From Clostridioides difficile CD160 (GTDB lineage Bacteria > Bacillota > Clostridia > Peptostreptococcales > Peptostreptococcaceae): DNA of 64,000 bases. The notes under the pieces were generated by a model that made no database searches, was not told the DNA's origin, and saw nothing but the letters and a program-made list of their open reading frames with translations. Below are positions 44,506 through 53,258 of the stretch, in pieces. Both the position numbers and the translations under genes were made by a program. How positions within the stretch are numbered: the stretch's first letter is position 1; each line of letters starts with the position of its first letter. Location of the stretch: positions 52,164 through 116,163 of the forward strand of contig NZ_AVHW01000038.1 of assembly GCF_000449425.2 (NCBI RefSeq), in the 5' to 3' direction.

Positions 44506-45138
44506 ATGAAAATAGCAGATAAAACTTGTGTTGATTTTGTAGAAGTACTATCTTCTAAAGAAGCAGTACCAGGTGGCGGTGGAGCAGCTGCACTAGTTGG
44601 TGCAATTGGTATGGCCCTAGGCAGTATGGTCTGTAATCTTACAATAGGAAAGAAAAAGTATGCTGAGTATGAAGAAAGTGTAAAAGAGATATTAAGTAAA
44701 GCTGGAAAACTAGAAAAAGATTTATTAAAAATGATAGATGATGATGCAGAATGTTTCTTACCATTATCGAAAGCTTATGGGCTTCCTAAAGAAACAGAAG
44801 AAGAAAAAAGAATAAAAGCAGAAACAATGGAAAAAGCACTCAAAGTTGCTTGTGAAGTACCATTAAATATAGTAAGAGTTTGCTATGAAGCTATTAAGTT
44901 ACATGAAGATTTAGTTGATAAAGGTTCAAGACTTGCTATAAGCGATGTTGGTGTAGGAGTTCAATGTTTAAGAGCTGCTATACTTGGTGGACAATTAAAT
45001 GTAGTTATAAATATAAATTCTATACAAGATAAAGAATATGTTAATAAGGTAAAAACAGAGGTAGATAAATTAGTTGAAGACGGCGTAAAGACTTGTGATG
45101 AAGTTTATGCTAAAGTTGAAAAAGCTCTTGGAAAATAA
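44506..45138 (+). CDS. fchA: Methenyl-tetrahydrofolate cyclohydrolase / formimidoyl-THF cyclodeaminase family protein
   Basis: 210 residues. The start KIADKTCVDFVEVLSSKEAV PG-GGGAAALVGAIG has the glycine-rich loop typical of the cyclodeaminase/cyclohydrolase family. The helical core with DDDAECFLPLSKAYGLP (about 82-97) and a second half SDVGVGVQCLRAAILGG match FchA of acetogens, which interconverts 10-formyl-THF and 5,10-methenyl-THF. A start ATG follows AAGGAGG. FolD downstream is also bifunctional, so cyclohydrolase activity may be encoded twice. Confidence 0.9.
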   Translation: MKIADKTCVDFVEVLSSKEAVPGGGGAAALVGAIGMALGSMVCNLTIGKKKYAEYEESVKEILSKAGKLEKDLLKMIDDDAECFLPLSKAYGLPKETEEEKRIKAETMEKALKVACEVPLNIVRVCYEAIKLHEDLVDKGSRLAISDVGVGVQCLRAAILGGQLNVVININSIQDKEYVNKVKTEVDKLVEDGVKTCDEVYAKVEKALGK

Positions 45139-45229
45139 TTTTTAAATGACGAAAGTAAATACTATGTTGTTAATATGTGGTATATAGAATAAATGAATTT
45201 AAGTTTGCTTGTAGGGGAGTTGTGAATAT

Positions 45230-46102
45230 ATGGAAGGAATGTCAACTAAAGGACAAATTATAAAAGGAAAACCTGTAGCTGATAAAATTAGTGAAGAGTT
45301 AATAAAAGAAGTTGAGTTATTAGTTAAAGAAGGTATAAGTCCTAAACTAACAATAGTTAGAGTTGGAGCAAGAAGTGACGATTTGTCATACGAAAGAGGC
45401 GCACTAAAAAGATGTCAAAACATTGGTATAACAACAGAAGTGTTAGAATTAGCTGAAGATATAACTCAAGAAGAATACATTGATGTATTAAAGAGAGTTA
45501 ATGATGACAAAAATGTTAATGGTATATTATGTTTTAGACCTCTTCCAAAACACTTAAATGAAGAAGTTATAAAATATGTTATTGCACCAGAAAAAGATGT
45601 AGACTGTTTTAGTCCAATAAACTCTGCTAAAGTCATGGAAGGTGATAAGAGTGGATTCCCACCATGTACTCCTACAGCAGTAGTGGAAATATTAAAACAT
45701 TATAATGTTGATTTAAAAGGAAGTAAGGTAACAGTTCTTGGAAGATCAATGGTTGTTGGGAAGCCAGTATCAATGCTTTTATTAAGTGAACATGCAACTG
45801 TTACAATATGTCACTCAAAGACTAAAAATTTATCAGGTGTAGCAGCAGACGCGGATGTATTAATAGCAGCTATTGGTAGAGCTAAGATGGTTGATGAAAC
45901 TTTTGTTAAAGATGGGGCAGTAGTTATAGACGTTGGTATAAATGTTGATGAAGAAGGAAATTTATGTGGAGATGTTGATACAAATGCAGTTTTAGATAAA
46001 GTATCAATGATAACTCCAGTTCCAGCGGGGGTTGGTTCAGTTACAACATCTATACTTGCAAAACATGTAGTTAAAGCTTGTAAATTACAAAATAATAAAT
46101 AG
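45230..46102 (+). CDS. folD: Bifunctional methylene-THF dehydrogenase / methenyl-THF cyclohydrolase
   Basis: 290 residues. FolD hallmarks are DDLSYERGALKRCQNIGITT (Tyr-Lys catalytic region), FRPLPKHLNEEVIKYVIAPE KDVD, and the Rossmann segment VTVLGRSMVVGKPVSMLL. The end is TPVPAGVGSVTTSILAKHV. The active-site Lys normally in YV..K appears here in the SYERGALK stretch. It oxidises or reduces 5,10-methylene-THF with NAD(P) and hydrates methenyl-THF, the third methyl-branch step. Start ATG 45230 lies 10 nt after AGGGGAG; a second ATG at 45239 is possible. Confidence 0.95.
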   Translation: MEGMSTKGQIIKGKPVADKISEELIKEVELLVKEGISPKLTIVRVGARSDDLSYERGALKRCQNIGITTEVLELAEDITQEEYIDVLKRVNDDKNVNGILCFRPLPKHLNEEVIKYVIAPEKDVDCFSPINSAKVMEGDKSGFPPCTPTAVVEILKHYNVDLKGSKVTVLGRSMVVGKPVSMLLLSEHATVTICHSKTKNLSGVAADADVLIAAIGRAKMVDETFVKDGAVVIDVGINVDEEGNLCGDVDTNAVLDKVSMITPVPAGVGSVTTSILAKHVVKACKLQNNK

Positions 46103-46138
46103 ATATATATAAGTGGAAGGTTTAGGGGGGAAGTAGAT

Positions 46139-46813
46139 ATGATAATTTCTGAAAATAAACCATTAGAAGAAGTACTAGGGTACTTAAAGAATTTTGACAA
46201 GCTAGTTTTAGTTGGTTGTAATCAATGTGCAGCAACTTGTAAAAGTGGTGGAGAAGAAGAAGTTTTAAAAATGAAAGAAACTCTTGAAGGCGAAGGCAAA
46301 AAAATCTTAGGATATGTAATGCTTGACCCTGCTTGTAACCTTTTAAAGTCTAAAAAGGATTTAAAGGCTCTAAAAGAGGAGACTAAAGAAGCTGATGCAG
46401 TTTTATCTTTAGCATGTGGAGATGGTACACAGACAATAGTTAAGAACCTAAAAGATAAGCCAGTTTATCCAGCAAACAATACTTTGTTCATAGGGGAAGT
46501 ACAAAGGGTTGGAGAATATGAAGAAGCTTGTAAAGCTTGTGGAGACTGTGAACTTGGTTGGACAGGTGGGATATGTCCAGTAACTATGTGTGCTAAAGGT
46601 CTTATGAATGGAGCTTGTGGTGGAGCTAAAAATGGTAAGTGTGAAGTAAATGCAGAGAATGATTGTGCTTGGATAAAGATATATGAAAGATTAGAAGCTA
46701 TAGGACAATTAGGCAACTTAGCAGAAATAAGACCACCAAAAGACTACTCTAAGCAAAATAATCCAAGAAGTTTAAGTGCAAAGAAAAAGAAAGAAGCAGC
46801 AGCAAATTCATAA
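46139..46813 (+). CDS. metV: Methylene-THF reductase small subunit MetV (zinc/FeS protein)
   Basis: 224 residues. It has the N-terminal LVGCNQCAATCKSGGEEEVL and a C-terminal cysteine-rich part CKACGDCELGWTGGICPVTM followed by CAKGLMNGACGGAKNGKCEV. This is the methylene-THF reductase C-terminal family (MetV) that partners MetF in acetogens; the cysteines bind zinc and/or 4Fe-4S clusters and may relay electrons to the flavin of MetF. metF begins 35 nt downstream. No rnfC2- or hdr-type gene accompanies the pair here, so the electron donor for the reductase is not revealed by the locus. Confidence 0.88.
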   Translation: MIISENKPLEEVLGYLKNFDKLVLVGCNQCAATCKSGGEEEVLKMKETLEGEGKKILGYVMLDPACNLLKSKKDLKALKEETKEADAVLSLACGDGTQTIVKNLKDKPVYPANNTLFIGEVQRVGEYEEACKACGDCELGWTGGICPVTMCAKGLMNGACGGAKNGKCEVNAENDCAWIKIYERLEAIGQLGNLAEIRPPKDYSKQNNPRSLSAKKKKEAAANS

Positions 46814-46848
46814 AAGTTTTTTTTAGAAGGTTAAAAGGGGGATTAGAG

Positions 46849-47730
46849 ATGAGCTTATTAAGAGAAACATTAGAAAGTGGAAAATTTGCAGTTACTACTG
46901 AGATGGCTCCTCCAAAAGGGACTGACCTTTCACATTTAATAGAATGTGCAAAGCCATTAGTTGGAAGGGTTCATGCAGCAAATGTAACAGACTTTCAATC
47001 AGCAGTTATGAGAGCAACTTCTCTTGCTACATGTAAATTACTAAAAGATGCTGGATTAGAGCCAGTTATTCAAATAACAGGGAGAGATAGAAATAGGATA
47101 GCTATACAAGGAGAAATGTTGTCAGCAGGTGTATTTGGGATAAACAATCTGTTGGCACTAACAGGAGACCATACTAGCGTAGGAGACCATCCACAAGCTA
47201 AAGGAGTCTTTGATTTAGATTCTGTTGGGATACTTCAAACTGCTGAGACTTTAATGGCAGGTACGGACATGGCTGGTAATAAATTAAAAGGTTCTCCAGA
47301 TTTTTATCTAGGAGCATCAGTAACTCCAGAATATTCTCCAATAGAAGTTCAATTATTAAAAATGCAAAAGAAAATAAAAGCGGGGGCTAAATTTTTCCAA
47401 ACTCAAGCACTTTATGACATAAATACAATGAGAAAGTTTAGAGAATTAACAAGGGATATGGATTGCAAGGTATTAGCAGGGATAGTACCTTTGAAATCAC
47501 CAGGAATGGCCAAATTTATGACTGCAAATGTACCAGGAATATTTGTTCCAGATGAACAAATCGAAAGATTAAGAGCAGTTGGAAAAGAAAACTGGGTAAG
47601 CGAAGGAATAAAAATGGCAGGAGAACTTATCAAACAATTAAAAGAAGAAGATTTATGTGATGGTGTTCATATAATGGCAATTGGGGCAGAAGAGAATATA
47701 CCTGCTATACTAGATGCCGCAGGTTTATAG
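46849..47730 (+). CDS. metF: 5,10-methylenetetrahydrofolate reductase
   Basis: 293 residues, TIM-barrel MTHFR. VTTEMAPPKGTDLSHLIECA (about 13-32) contains the conserved Glu. NVTDFQSAVMRATSLATCKL, ITGRDRNRIAIQGEMLSAGV and LALTGDHTSVGDHPQAKGVF (FMN/FAD site) follow, with AKFFQTQALYD near residue 182. It reduces methylene-THF to methyl-THF, the methyl donor for AcsE. Paired with MetV upstream. A GGGGG-rich ribosome site like its neighbours precedes the ATG. Confidence 0.93.
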   Translation: MSLLRETLESGKFAVTTEMAPPKGTDLSHLIECAKPLVGRVHAANVTDFQSAVMRATSLATCKLLKDAGLEPVIQITGRDRNRIAIQGEMLSAGVFGINNLLALTGDHTSVGDHPQAKGVFDLDSVGILQTAETLMAGTDMAGNKLKGSPDFYLGASVTPEYSPIEVQLLKMQKKIKAGAKFFQTQALYDINTMRKFRELTRDMDCKVLAGIVPLKSPGMAKFMTANVPGIFVPDEQIERLRAVGKENWVSEGIKMAGELIKQLKEEDLCDGVHIMAIGAEENIPAILDAAGL

Positions 47731-47773
47731 TATTTTAATATTGTAGATTATATAAGGTTTGGGGGAATTAAGG

Positions 47774-49159
47774 ATGAAGATAGTAGTAGTAGGTGGTGGA
47801 CCAGGTGGATATGTAGCAGCTATAAAAGCTTCTATGCTTGGTGCAGAGGTAACAGTTATTGAAAAAAGAAGAGTTGGAGGAACTTGCTTAAATGCAGGAT
47901 GTATACCAACTAAAGCACTTCTTGCTTCTTCTGGAGTATTAAACACTGTAAGAGAAGCAAAAGATTTTGGTATAGAAATAGATGGAACAGTTACACCAAA
48001 CTTCACTGCCATAATGGAAAGAAAAAATAAAGTTGTAAATCAATTAATAAGTGGGATAGAATTCCTATTTGAAAAAAGAGGCGTGAAACTAGTTAATGGT
48101 TTTGGAAAATTGATTGATAAGAATACTATAGAAGTAACAAAAGAAGATGGAACAGTAGAAACTATAAAAGCTGACAAGATAATACTAGCAAATGGTTCTG
48201 TTCCAGTTGTACCAAGAATGTTCCCATATGATGGAAAAATAGTAATAACTAGTGATGAAGTTCTTGGACTTGAAGAGATACCTGAGTCTATGTTAATAGT
48301 AGGTGGTGGAGTTATAGGATGTGAGATAGGGCAGTTCTTTAGAGCCTTAGGAACAGAAGTAACTATAGTTGAGATGGTTGACCAAATACTATTAAATGAA
48401 GATAAAGATGTAGCTAAACAACTACTTAGACAATTTAAGAAAGATAAGATTAAAGTTATCACAGGTATTGGAGTACAAACTTGTGAAGTAGTTGATGGTA
48501 AAGCTGTTGCAACTCTTTCTAATGGAAAGGTTATAGAAGCACAATATGCACTAGTATGTGTTGGTAGAAGACCTAACCTTGATAATTCTGGAGTAGAAGA
48601 TATAGGAATTGAAATGGAAAGAGGAAAAGTAGTAGTTAATGAGCATCTTGAAACTAATGTAGAAGGTATATATGCAATAGGAGATATAATAGATACTCCT
48701 TTCTTAGCACATGTTGCTTCTAAAGAAGGTATCGTAGCAGTTGAAAATGCTTTAGGTAAGACTAAGGTAGTAGATTACAGAGCAATTCCAAGATGTGTTT
48801 ATACAGAGCCTGAAGTTGCTGGTGTTGGAAAAACTGAAAAACAACTTGAAGCTGAAGGTGTAGAATACAATGTAGGTCAATTTGACTTTAGAGGTCTTGG
48901 AAAAGCACAAGCTATAGGACATTTCCAAGGATTTGTAAAGATTATAGCTGATAAAGAAACAGATAAAATAATAGGTGCAGCAGTAGTAGGACCTCATGCT
49001 ACAGATTTATTAACAGAGTTATCACTAGCTGTTCATCTAGGATTAACAGTAGAACAAGTAGGGGATGCAATACATCCACATCCAAGTTTATCAGAAGGAC
49101 TAATGGAAGCTCTTCATGATGTACATGGTGAATGTGTTCATTCTGTACCTAAATTATAA
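47774..49159 (+). CDS. lpdA: Dihydrolipoyl dehydrogenase (E3/L-protein)
   Basis: 461 residues from ATG 47774; an upstream in-frame TTG at 47759 lies in the ribosome site. FAD motif VVGGGPGGYVAAIKA is at about 5-19, the redox disulfide C38/C43 in GGTCLNAGCIPTK, the NAD motif IVGGGVIGCEIG, and the C-terminal dimer domain with the catalytic HPHPSLSE. No lipoyl domain is fused. It re-oxidises dihydrolipoyl groups, here presumably of the GcvH encoded in the same cluster, linking glycine cleavage/synthesis to the Wood-Ljungdahl folate pool. The P and T proteins are not in this window. Confidence 0.95.
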   Translation: MKIVVVGGGPGGYVAAIKASMLGAEVTVIEKRRVGGTCLNAGCIPTKALLASSGVLNTVREAKDFGIEIDGTVTPNFTAIMERKNKVVNQLISGIEFLFEKRGVKLVNGFGKLIDKNTIEVTKEDGTVETIKADKIILANGSVPVVPRMFPYDGKIVITSDEVLGLEEIPESMLIVGGGVIGCEIGQFFRALGTEVTIVEMVDQILLNEDKDVAKQLLRQFKKDKIKVITGIGVQTCEVVDGKAVATLSNGKVIEAQYALVCVGRRPNLDNSGVEDIGIEMERGKVVVNEHLETNVEGIYAIGDIIDTPFLAHVASKEGIVAVENALGKTKVVDYRAIPRCVYTEPEVAGVGKTEKQLEAEGVEYNVGQFDFRGLGKAQAIGHFQGFVKIIADKETDKIIGAAVVGPHATDLLTELSLAVHLGLTVEQVGDAIHPHPSLSEGLMEALHDVHGECVHSVPKL

Positions 49160-49213
49160 TACGTAAACAGAGTACATAAGGCTCTGTGGCTGATTTAAGG
49201 GGGAAGTCTTAAA

Positions 49214-49984
49214 ATGGGATACAATATAGCTGTTGCAGGAAAAGGTGGAACTGGTAAAACAAGTCTCACAGGGCTTTTGATTGATTATTTGGTTAAGGAC
49301 AATAAGGGACCAGTATTAGTTGTAGATGCTGATGCCAATGCTAATATAAATGAAGTATTAGGTATCGAAGTTGAAGCAACGATAGGAGAAATAAGAGAAG
49401 AAGTAAATCAAAGAGAAAAGTTAGGCAATGCATTCCCTGGTGGTATGACAAAAGCACAATATCTACAATTTAGATTGAACTCTATAATTGAAGAAGGCGA
49501 AGGATATGACTTATTAGTAATGGGTAGATCAGAAGGTGAAGGATGTTATTGTTTTGTAAATGGAATACTTAGAGAACAAGTAAACAAAATATCTGGTCAT
49601 TACAAATACTTAGTCATGGACAACGAAGCTGGTATGGAACATCTAAGTAGAAAAGTCACTAGACATGTTGATACACTTTTATTGGTTAGTGATTGCTCAA
49701 GACGTAGCATACAAGCTGTTGCTAGAATAAGAGATTTAGCTGAGGAACTAAAGTTAAATGTTGGAAGAATACTTCTAATTGTAAATAAAGTTCCAAATGG
49801 GGTTATGAATGATGGTGTTAAAGAAGAAATTGAAAAACATAACCTAGAGTTAATCGGTGTTGTACCTATGGATGAATTGATATATGAATATGACTCTACA
49901 GGTATTCCTTTAGTTAATTTACCTGAAGATTCAAAATCTAAAGTGGCTATGAAAGAGATTTTTGCTAAATTAGAATTAAAATAG
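49214..49984 (+). CDS. CooC-like ATPase of the acs cluster (second paralogue)
   Basis: 256 residues. Deviant Walker A GKGGTGKT (9-16), VVDADANANINEVLG, and a CxC motif Cys111-Cys113 in SEGEGCYCFVNGILREQ. The family is the nickel-dependent ATPase group CooC/AcsF. Being next to acsD/acsC/acsB rather than cooS, it may help insert nickel into the A cluster of acetyl-CoA synthase (AcsF role), which is inference from position. It is clearly different in sequence from the first CooC, for example shorter before the CxC. A TAAGGGGGAA ribosome site precedes the ATG. Confidence 0.87.
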   Translation: MGYNIAVAGKGGTGKTSLTGLLIDYLVKDNKGPVLVVDADANANINEVLGIEVEATIGEIREEVNQREKLGNAFPGGMTKAQYLQFRLNSIIEEGEGYDLLVMGRSEGEGCYCFVNGILREQVNKISGHYKYLVMDNEAGMEHLSRKVTRHVDTLLLVSDCSRRSIQAVARIRDLAEELKLNVGRILLIVNKVPNGVMNDGVKEEIEKHNLELIGVVPMDELIYEYDSTGIPLVNLPEDSKSKVAMKEIFAKLELK

Positions 49985-50003
49985 GTTTAAGGGGGAAAAA
50001 AAT

Positions 50004-50948
50004 ATGGCATTTAAAATGTCTACTCAAAAATATTCTGGAAAAATATCAGAAGTTGAAGTAGGAATAGGGGAAAAAGCAATTAAATTAGGTGGGGAAAATG
50101 TATTACCTTTTTATAGTTTTGATGGAGAAGTAGGGAATTCTCCAAAAATAGGTATACAAATATCAGACGTTTACCCTGAAAGCTGGACTGATTCATATAA
50201 AGAGTTATACAAAGATGTAGCTAATTGTCCAGTAGAATGGGCTAAATATGTTGAAGCTAATACACAAGCAGATTTTATTTGTTTAAAATTTGATGGTTCT
50301 GACCCAAATGGATTAGATAAGTCAGTTGATGAATGTGCTGATGTAGCTAAAGCAGTAGTTGAAGCAATAGAATTACCTTTAGTTGTAGCTGGTTCAGGAA
50401 ATCATGAAAAAGATGGTAAATTGTTTGAAAAATTAGCTCAAACATTAGATGGACATAACTGCTTATTTATGTCAGCAGTAGAAGATAACTACAAAGGAGT
50501 AGGAGCATCAGCTGGTATGGCTTATGCACACAAAGTTGGAGCTGAGTCTTCTGTTGATATAAACCTAGCTAAACAATTAAACGTACTGTTAACTCAATTA
50601 GGCGTTAAAGGCGAAAATATAGTTATGAATGTTGGATGTTCAGCAGTTGGTTATGGATATGAGTATGTTGCATCTACTATGGATAGAATTAGACTTGCAG
50701 CATTTGGTCAAAATGATAAGACATTACAAATGCCTATCATAACACCAGTAGCTTTTGAAGTAGGTCATGTTAAAGAAGCTATAGCTCCAATAGAAGATGA
50801 GCCAGATTGGGGTTGCCCAGAGGAAAGAACTATAGCAATGGAAGTTTCAACTGCAGCAAGTGTTTTAGTAGGTGGTTCAAACGCAGTTATACTTCGTCAT
50901 CCAAAATCAATAGAAACTATAAAAGAATTGGTTAACGCATTAGCTTAA
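50004..50948 (+). CDS. acsD: Corrinoid/iron-sulfur protein small subunit
   Basis: 314 residues, TIM barrel of the CFeSP small subunit (CdhD/AcsD). Start FKMSTQKYSGKISEVEVGIG, then ENVLPFYSFDGEVGNSPKIG, DFICLKFDGSDPNGLDKSVD and AGSGNHEKDGKLFEKLAQTL match the family. The large subunit AcsC follows after 30 nt. The dimer carries the methyl group on its corrinoid from AcsE to the A cluster of AcsB. The ribosome site is TTAAGGGGGAAA. Confidence 0.96.
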   Translation: MAFKMSTQKYSGKISEVEVGIGEKAIKLGGENVLPFYSFDGEVGNSPKIGIQISDVYPESWTDSYKELYKDVANCPVEWAKYVEANTQADFICLKFDGSDPNGLDKSVDECADVAKAVVEAIELPLVVAGSGNHEKDGKLFEKLAQTLDGHNCLFMSAVEDNYKGVGASAGMAYAHKVGAESSVDINLAKQLNVLLTQLGVKGENIVMNVGCSAVGYGYEYVASTMDRIRLAAFGQNDKTLQMPIITPVAFEVGHVKEAIAPIEDEPDWGCPEERTIAMEVSTAASVLVGGSNAVILRHPKSIETIKELVNALA

Positions 50949-50978
50949 TTAAATTGTTAAGGTTAGGGGGAAAAAATA

Positions 50979-52346
50979 ATGGCATTAAAAGCTTTAGATA
51001 TATTTAAATTAACACCAAAGAAAAACTGTAAGGATTGTGGATTCCCAACTTGTATGGCTTTCTCTATGAAGGTTGCTTCAGGAGCTGTAGAAGTAGGAAA
51101 ATGCCCACACATGTCTGATGACGCTATAGCGAAATTGTCAGAAGCTACAGCACCTTTAATGAAAGCTTTAAAAGTTGGTACTGGTGCCTCTGAATATGAA
51201 CTAGGTGGGGAAACAGTATTATTTAGACATGAAAAAACATTAGTAAGTAGAAATAGATATGCAGTTTCATTCTGTACTTGTATGAGTGATGAAGCAGTAG
51301 ATTCTAAAATAGCTAACATGAAAAAAGTTGACTATGTAAGAATTGGTGAACAAATGAAAGTTGAAATGGTTGTTTTAGAGTACTGTGGAGACAAAGACGC
51401 ATATTTAAAATTAATAGATAAAATAAAAGGCAGTGGATTAGAAGTAGCTTACATTTTAGCTTGTGATGATGCACAAGCAGTTAAAGAAGCTGTTGAAGTA
51501 TTAAAAGATGCTAGACCAATGGTATATGGAGCAACTAAAGAGAACTACAAAGATATGATAGAAGTAGTTAAAGGAGCAAGTTTACCATTAGGTGTAAAAG
51601 CTGGTAGCCTAGAAGAATTATATGAAACAGTTGAATTAGTTCAAGCTGCTGGATACAAAGAATTAGTATTAGATGTAACTGGAGAAAACATAAAAGATAC
51701 TTACACTAATGCTATACAAGTTAGAAGAATAGCTTTAAAAGAGCAAGATAGAACATTTGGATATCCTTCAATAGTATTTGCAAATAGATTATCTAATTCT
51801 AACCCTATGATGGAAATTGCTTTATCATCAATGTTTACTATAAAATACGGTTCTATAATAGTAATAGATGATATCAGTTACGCTAAGGCATTACCATTAT
51901 TTGCATTAAGACAAAATATATACACTGACCCACAAAGACCAATGAGAGTTGAACCAAAGATTTACCCAATCAATAACCCAGATGAAAATTCTCCAGTATT
52001 AGTTACTGTTGACTTTGCATTAACTTACTTCATAGTTGCTGGAGACATAGAAAGATCAAAAGTTCCAGTATGGTTAGTAATACCAGATGCAGGTGGATAT
52101 TCAGTTCTTACATCTTGGGCTGCTGGTAAATTTGGTGGAAATTCAATCTCTGCTTTCATTAAAGAAAGTAAAGTAGAAGAAGTAACTAATTGTAAAGACC
52201 TTATCATTCCAGGAAAAGTTGCAGTACTTAAAGGTGATATAGAAGACAATTTACCAGGATGGAGTGTAGTTATAGGACCAGAAGAATCTATGGAATTACC
52301 TAAGTTCTTAAAAGGATACCAAGAAAAAGCATGCCAAACAAACTAA
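50979..52346 (+). CDS. acsC: Corrinoid/iron-sulfur protein large subunit
   Basis: 455 residues. The N-terminal 4Fe-4S domain has C17, C20, C25 and C42 (NCKDCGFPTCMAF, VGKCPHMS), the low-potential cluster that reactivates Co(II). A central TIM barrel (about 95-320) and a C-terminal Rossmann-like corrinoid domain (about 330-455) follow. It receives the methyl from AcsE and delivers it to AcsB, and its corrinoid is reactivated by the AcsV protein encoded downstream. Confidence 0.96.
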   Translation: MALKALDIFKLTPKKNCKDCGFPTCMAFSMKVASGAVEVGKCPHMSDDAIAKLSEATAPLMKALKVGTGASEYELGGETVLFRHEKTLVSRNRYAVSFCTCMSDEAVDSKIANMKKVDYVRIGEQMKVEMVVLEYCGDKDAYLKLIDKIKGSGLEVAYILACDDAQAVKEAVEVLKDARPMVYGATKENYKDMIEVVKGASLPLGVKAGSLEELYETVELVQAAGYKELVLDVTGENIKDTYTNAIQVRRIALKEQDRTFGYPSIVFANRLSNSNPMMEIALSSMFTIKYGSIIVIDDISYAKALPLFALRQNIYTDPQRPMRVEPKIYPINNPDENSPVLVTVDFALTYFIVAGDIERSKVPVWLVIPDAGGYSVLTSWAAGKFGGNSISAFIKESKVEEVTNCKDLIIPGKVAVLKGDIEDNLPGWSVVIGPEESMELPKFLKGYQEKACQTN

Positions 52347-52395
52347 TAAAATATTAACTAACTATTAATATTAAATTTAAAGGGGGACATTATAA

Positions 52396-53202
52396 ATGGA
52401 AAAATTTATGATTATAGGTGAAAGAATACACTGTATCTCACCTTCAATAAGAAAGGCATTAGCAGAAAGAGATCCAGCTCCAATATTAAAAAGAGCGAAA
52501 GAACAATTAGAAGCAGGAGCACATTATATAGATTTCAATATCGGACCTGCTGAAAGAGATGGCGAAGAAATAATGACATGGGGAATCAAATTACTTCAAT
52601 CTGAGTTTAACAATGTTCCTATAGCACTAGATACAGCTAATAAAAAAGCTATTGAAGCTGGACTTAAAGTTTATGATAGAACTAATGCAAAACCAATAAT
52701 AAACTCTGCTGATGCTGGTTCAAGATTTGATTTAATAGATATAGCAGCTGAATATGAATCAATGGTTATAGGCTTATGTGCAAAAGAAGGTATCCCAAGA
52801 GATAATGATGAGCGTATGGCTTACTGCCAAGAAATATTAGAAAAAGGCTTAATGTTAGGAATGGAACCAACTGATATACTATTCGACCCATTATGCTTAG
52901 TTATAAAAGGTATGCAAGAAAAACAAGTAGAAGTTTTAGAAGCTATAAAAATGATGACTGAAATGGGACTTTTAACTACAGGAGGATTATCTAACGTATC
53001 TAATGGATGTCCTAAACATGTTAGACCTGTTTTAGATAGTGCATTCTTAGCAATGGCAATGGCCAATGGATTTAGTTCAGCTATAATGAATCCATGTGAC
53101 CCAGAATTAATGAAAACTGTAAAATCTTGTGACATAATCAATGGGGCATCTTTATATGCAGACTCTTTCTTAGAGTTAAATGAAGGTGGATTTGCTTTCT
53201 AG
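52396..53202 (+). CDS. acsE: Methyl-THF:corrinoid/iron-sulfur protein methyltransferase
   Basis: 268 residues, pterin-binding TIM barrel. MIIGERIHCISPSIRKALAE is the family start; AGAHYIDFNIGPAERDGEEI (folate contact), PIALDTANKKAIEAGL, and TTGGLSNVSNGCPKHVRPVL follow. It moves the methyl of methyl-THF to Co(I) of AcsCD, joining the folate branch to the carbonyl branch. It lies between acsC and acsB, as in acetogens. Ribosome site TAAAGGGGGACA. Confidence 0.96.
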   Translation: MEKFMIIGERIHCISPSIRKALAERDPAPILKRAKEQLEAGAHYIDFNIGPAERDGEEIMTWGIKLLQSEFNNVPIALDTANKKAIEAGLKVYDRTNAKPIINSADAGSRFDLIDIAAEYESMVIGLCAKEGIPRDNDERMAYCQEILEKGLMLGMEPTDILFDPLCLVIKGMQEKQVEVLEAIKMMTEMGLLTTGGLSNVSNGCPKHVRPVLDSAFLAMAMANGFSSAIMNPCDPELMKTVKSCDIINGASLYADSFLELNEGGFAF

Positions 53203-53258
53203 GGTTTTTAGGGTATAGTTAATAAAAAATAGGTATAAATATTAAAGGGGGAAATAGA

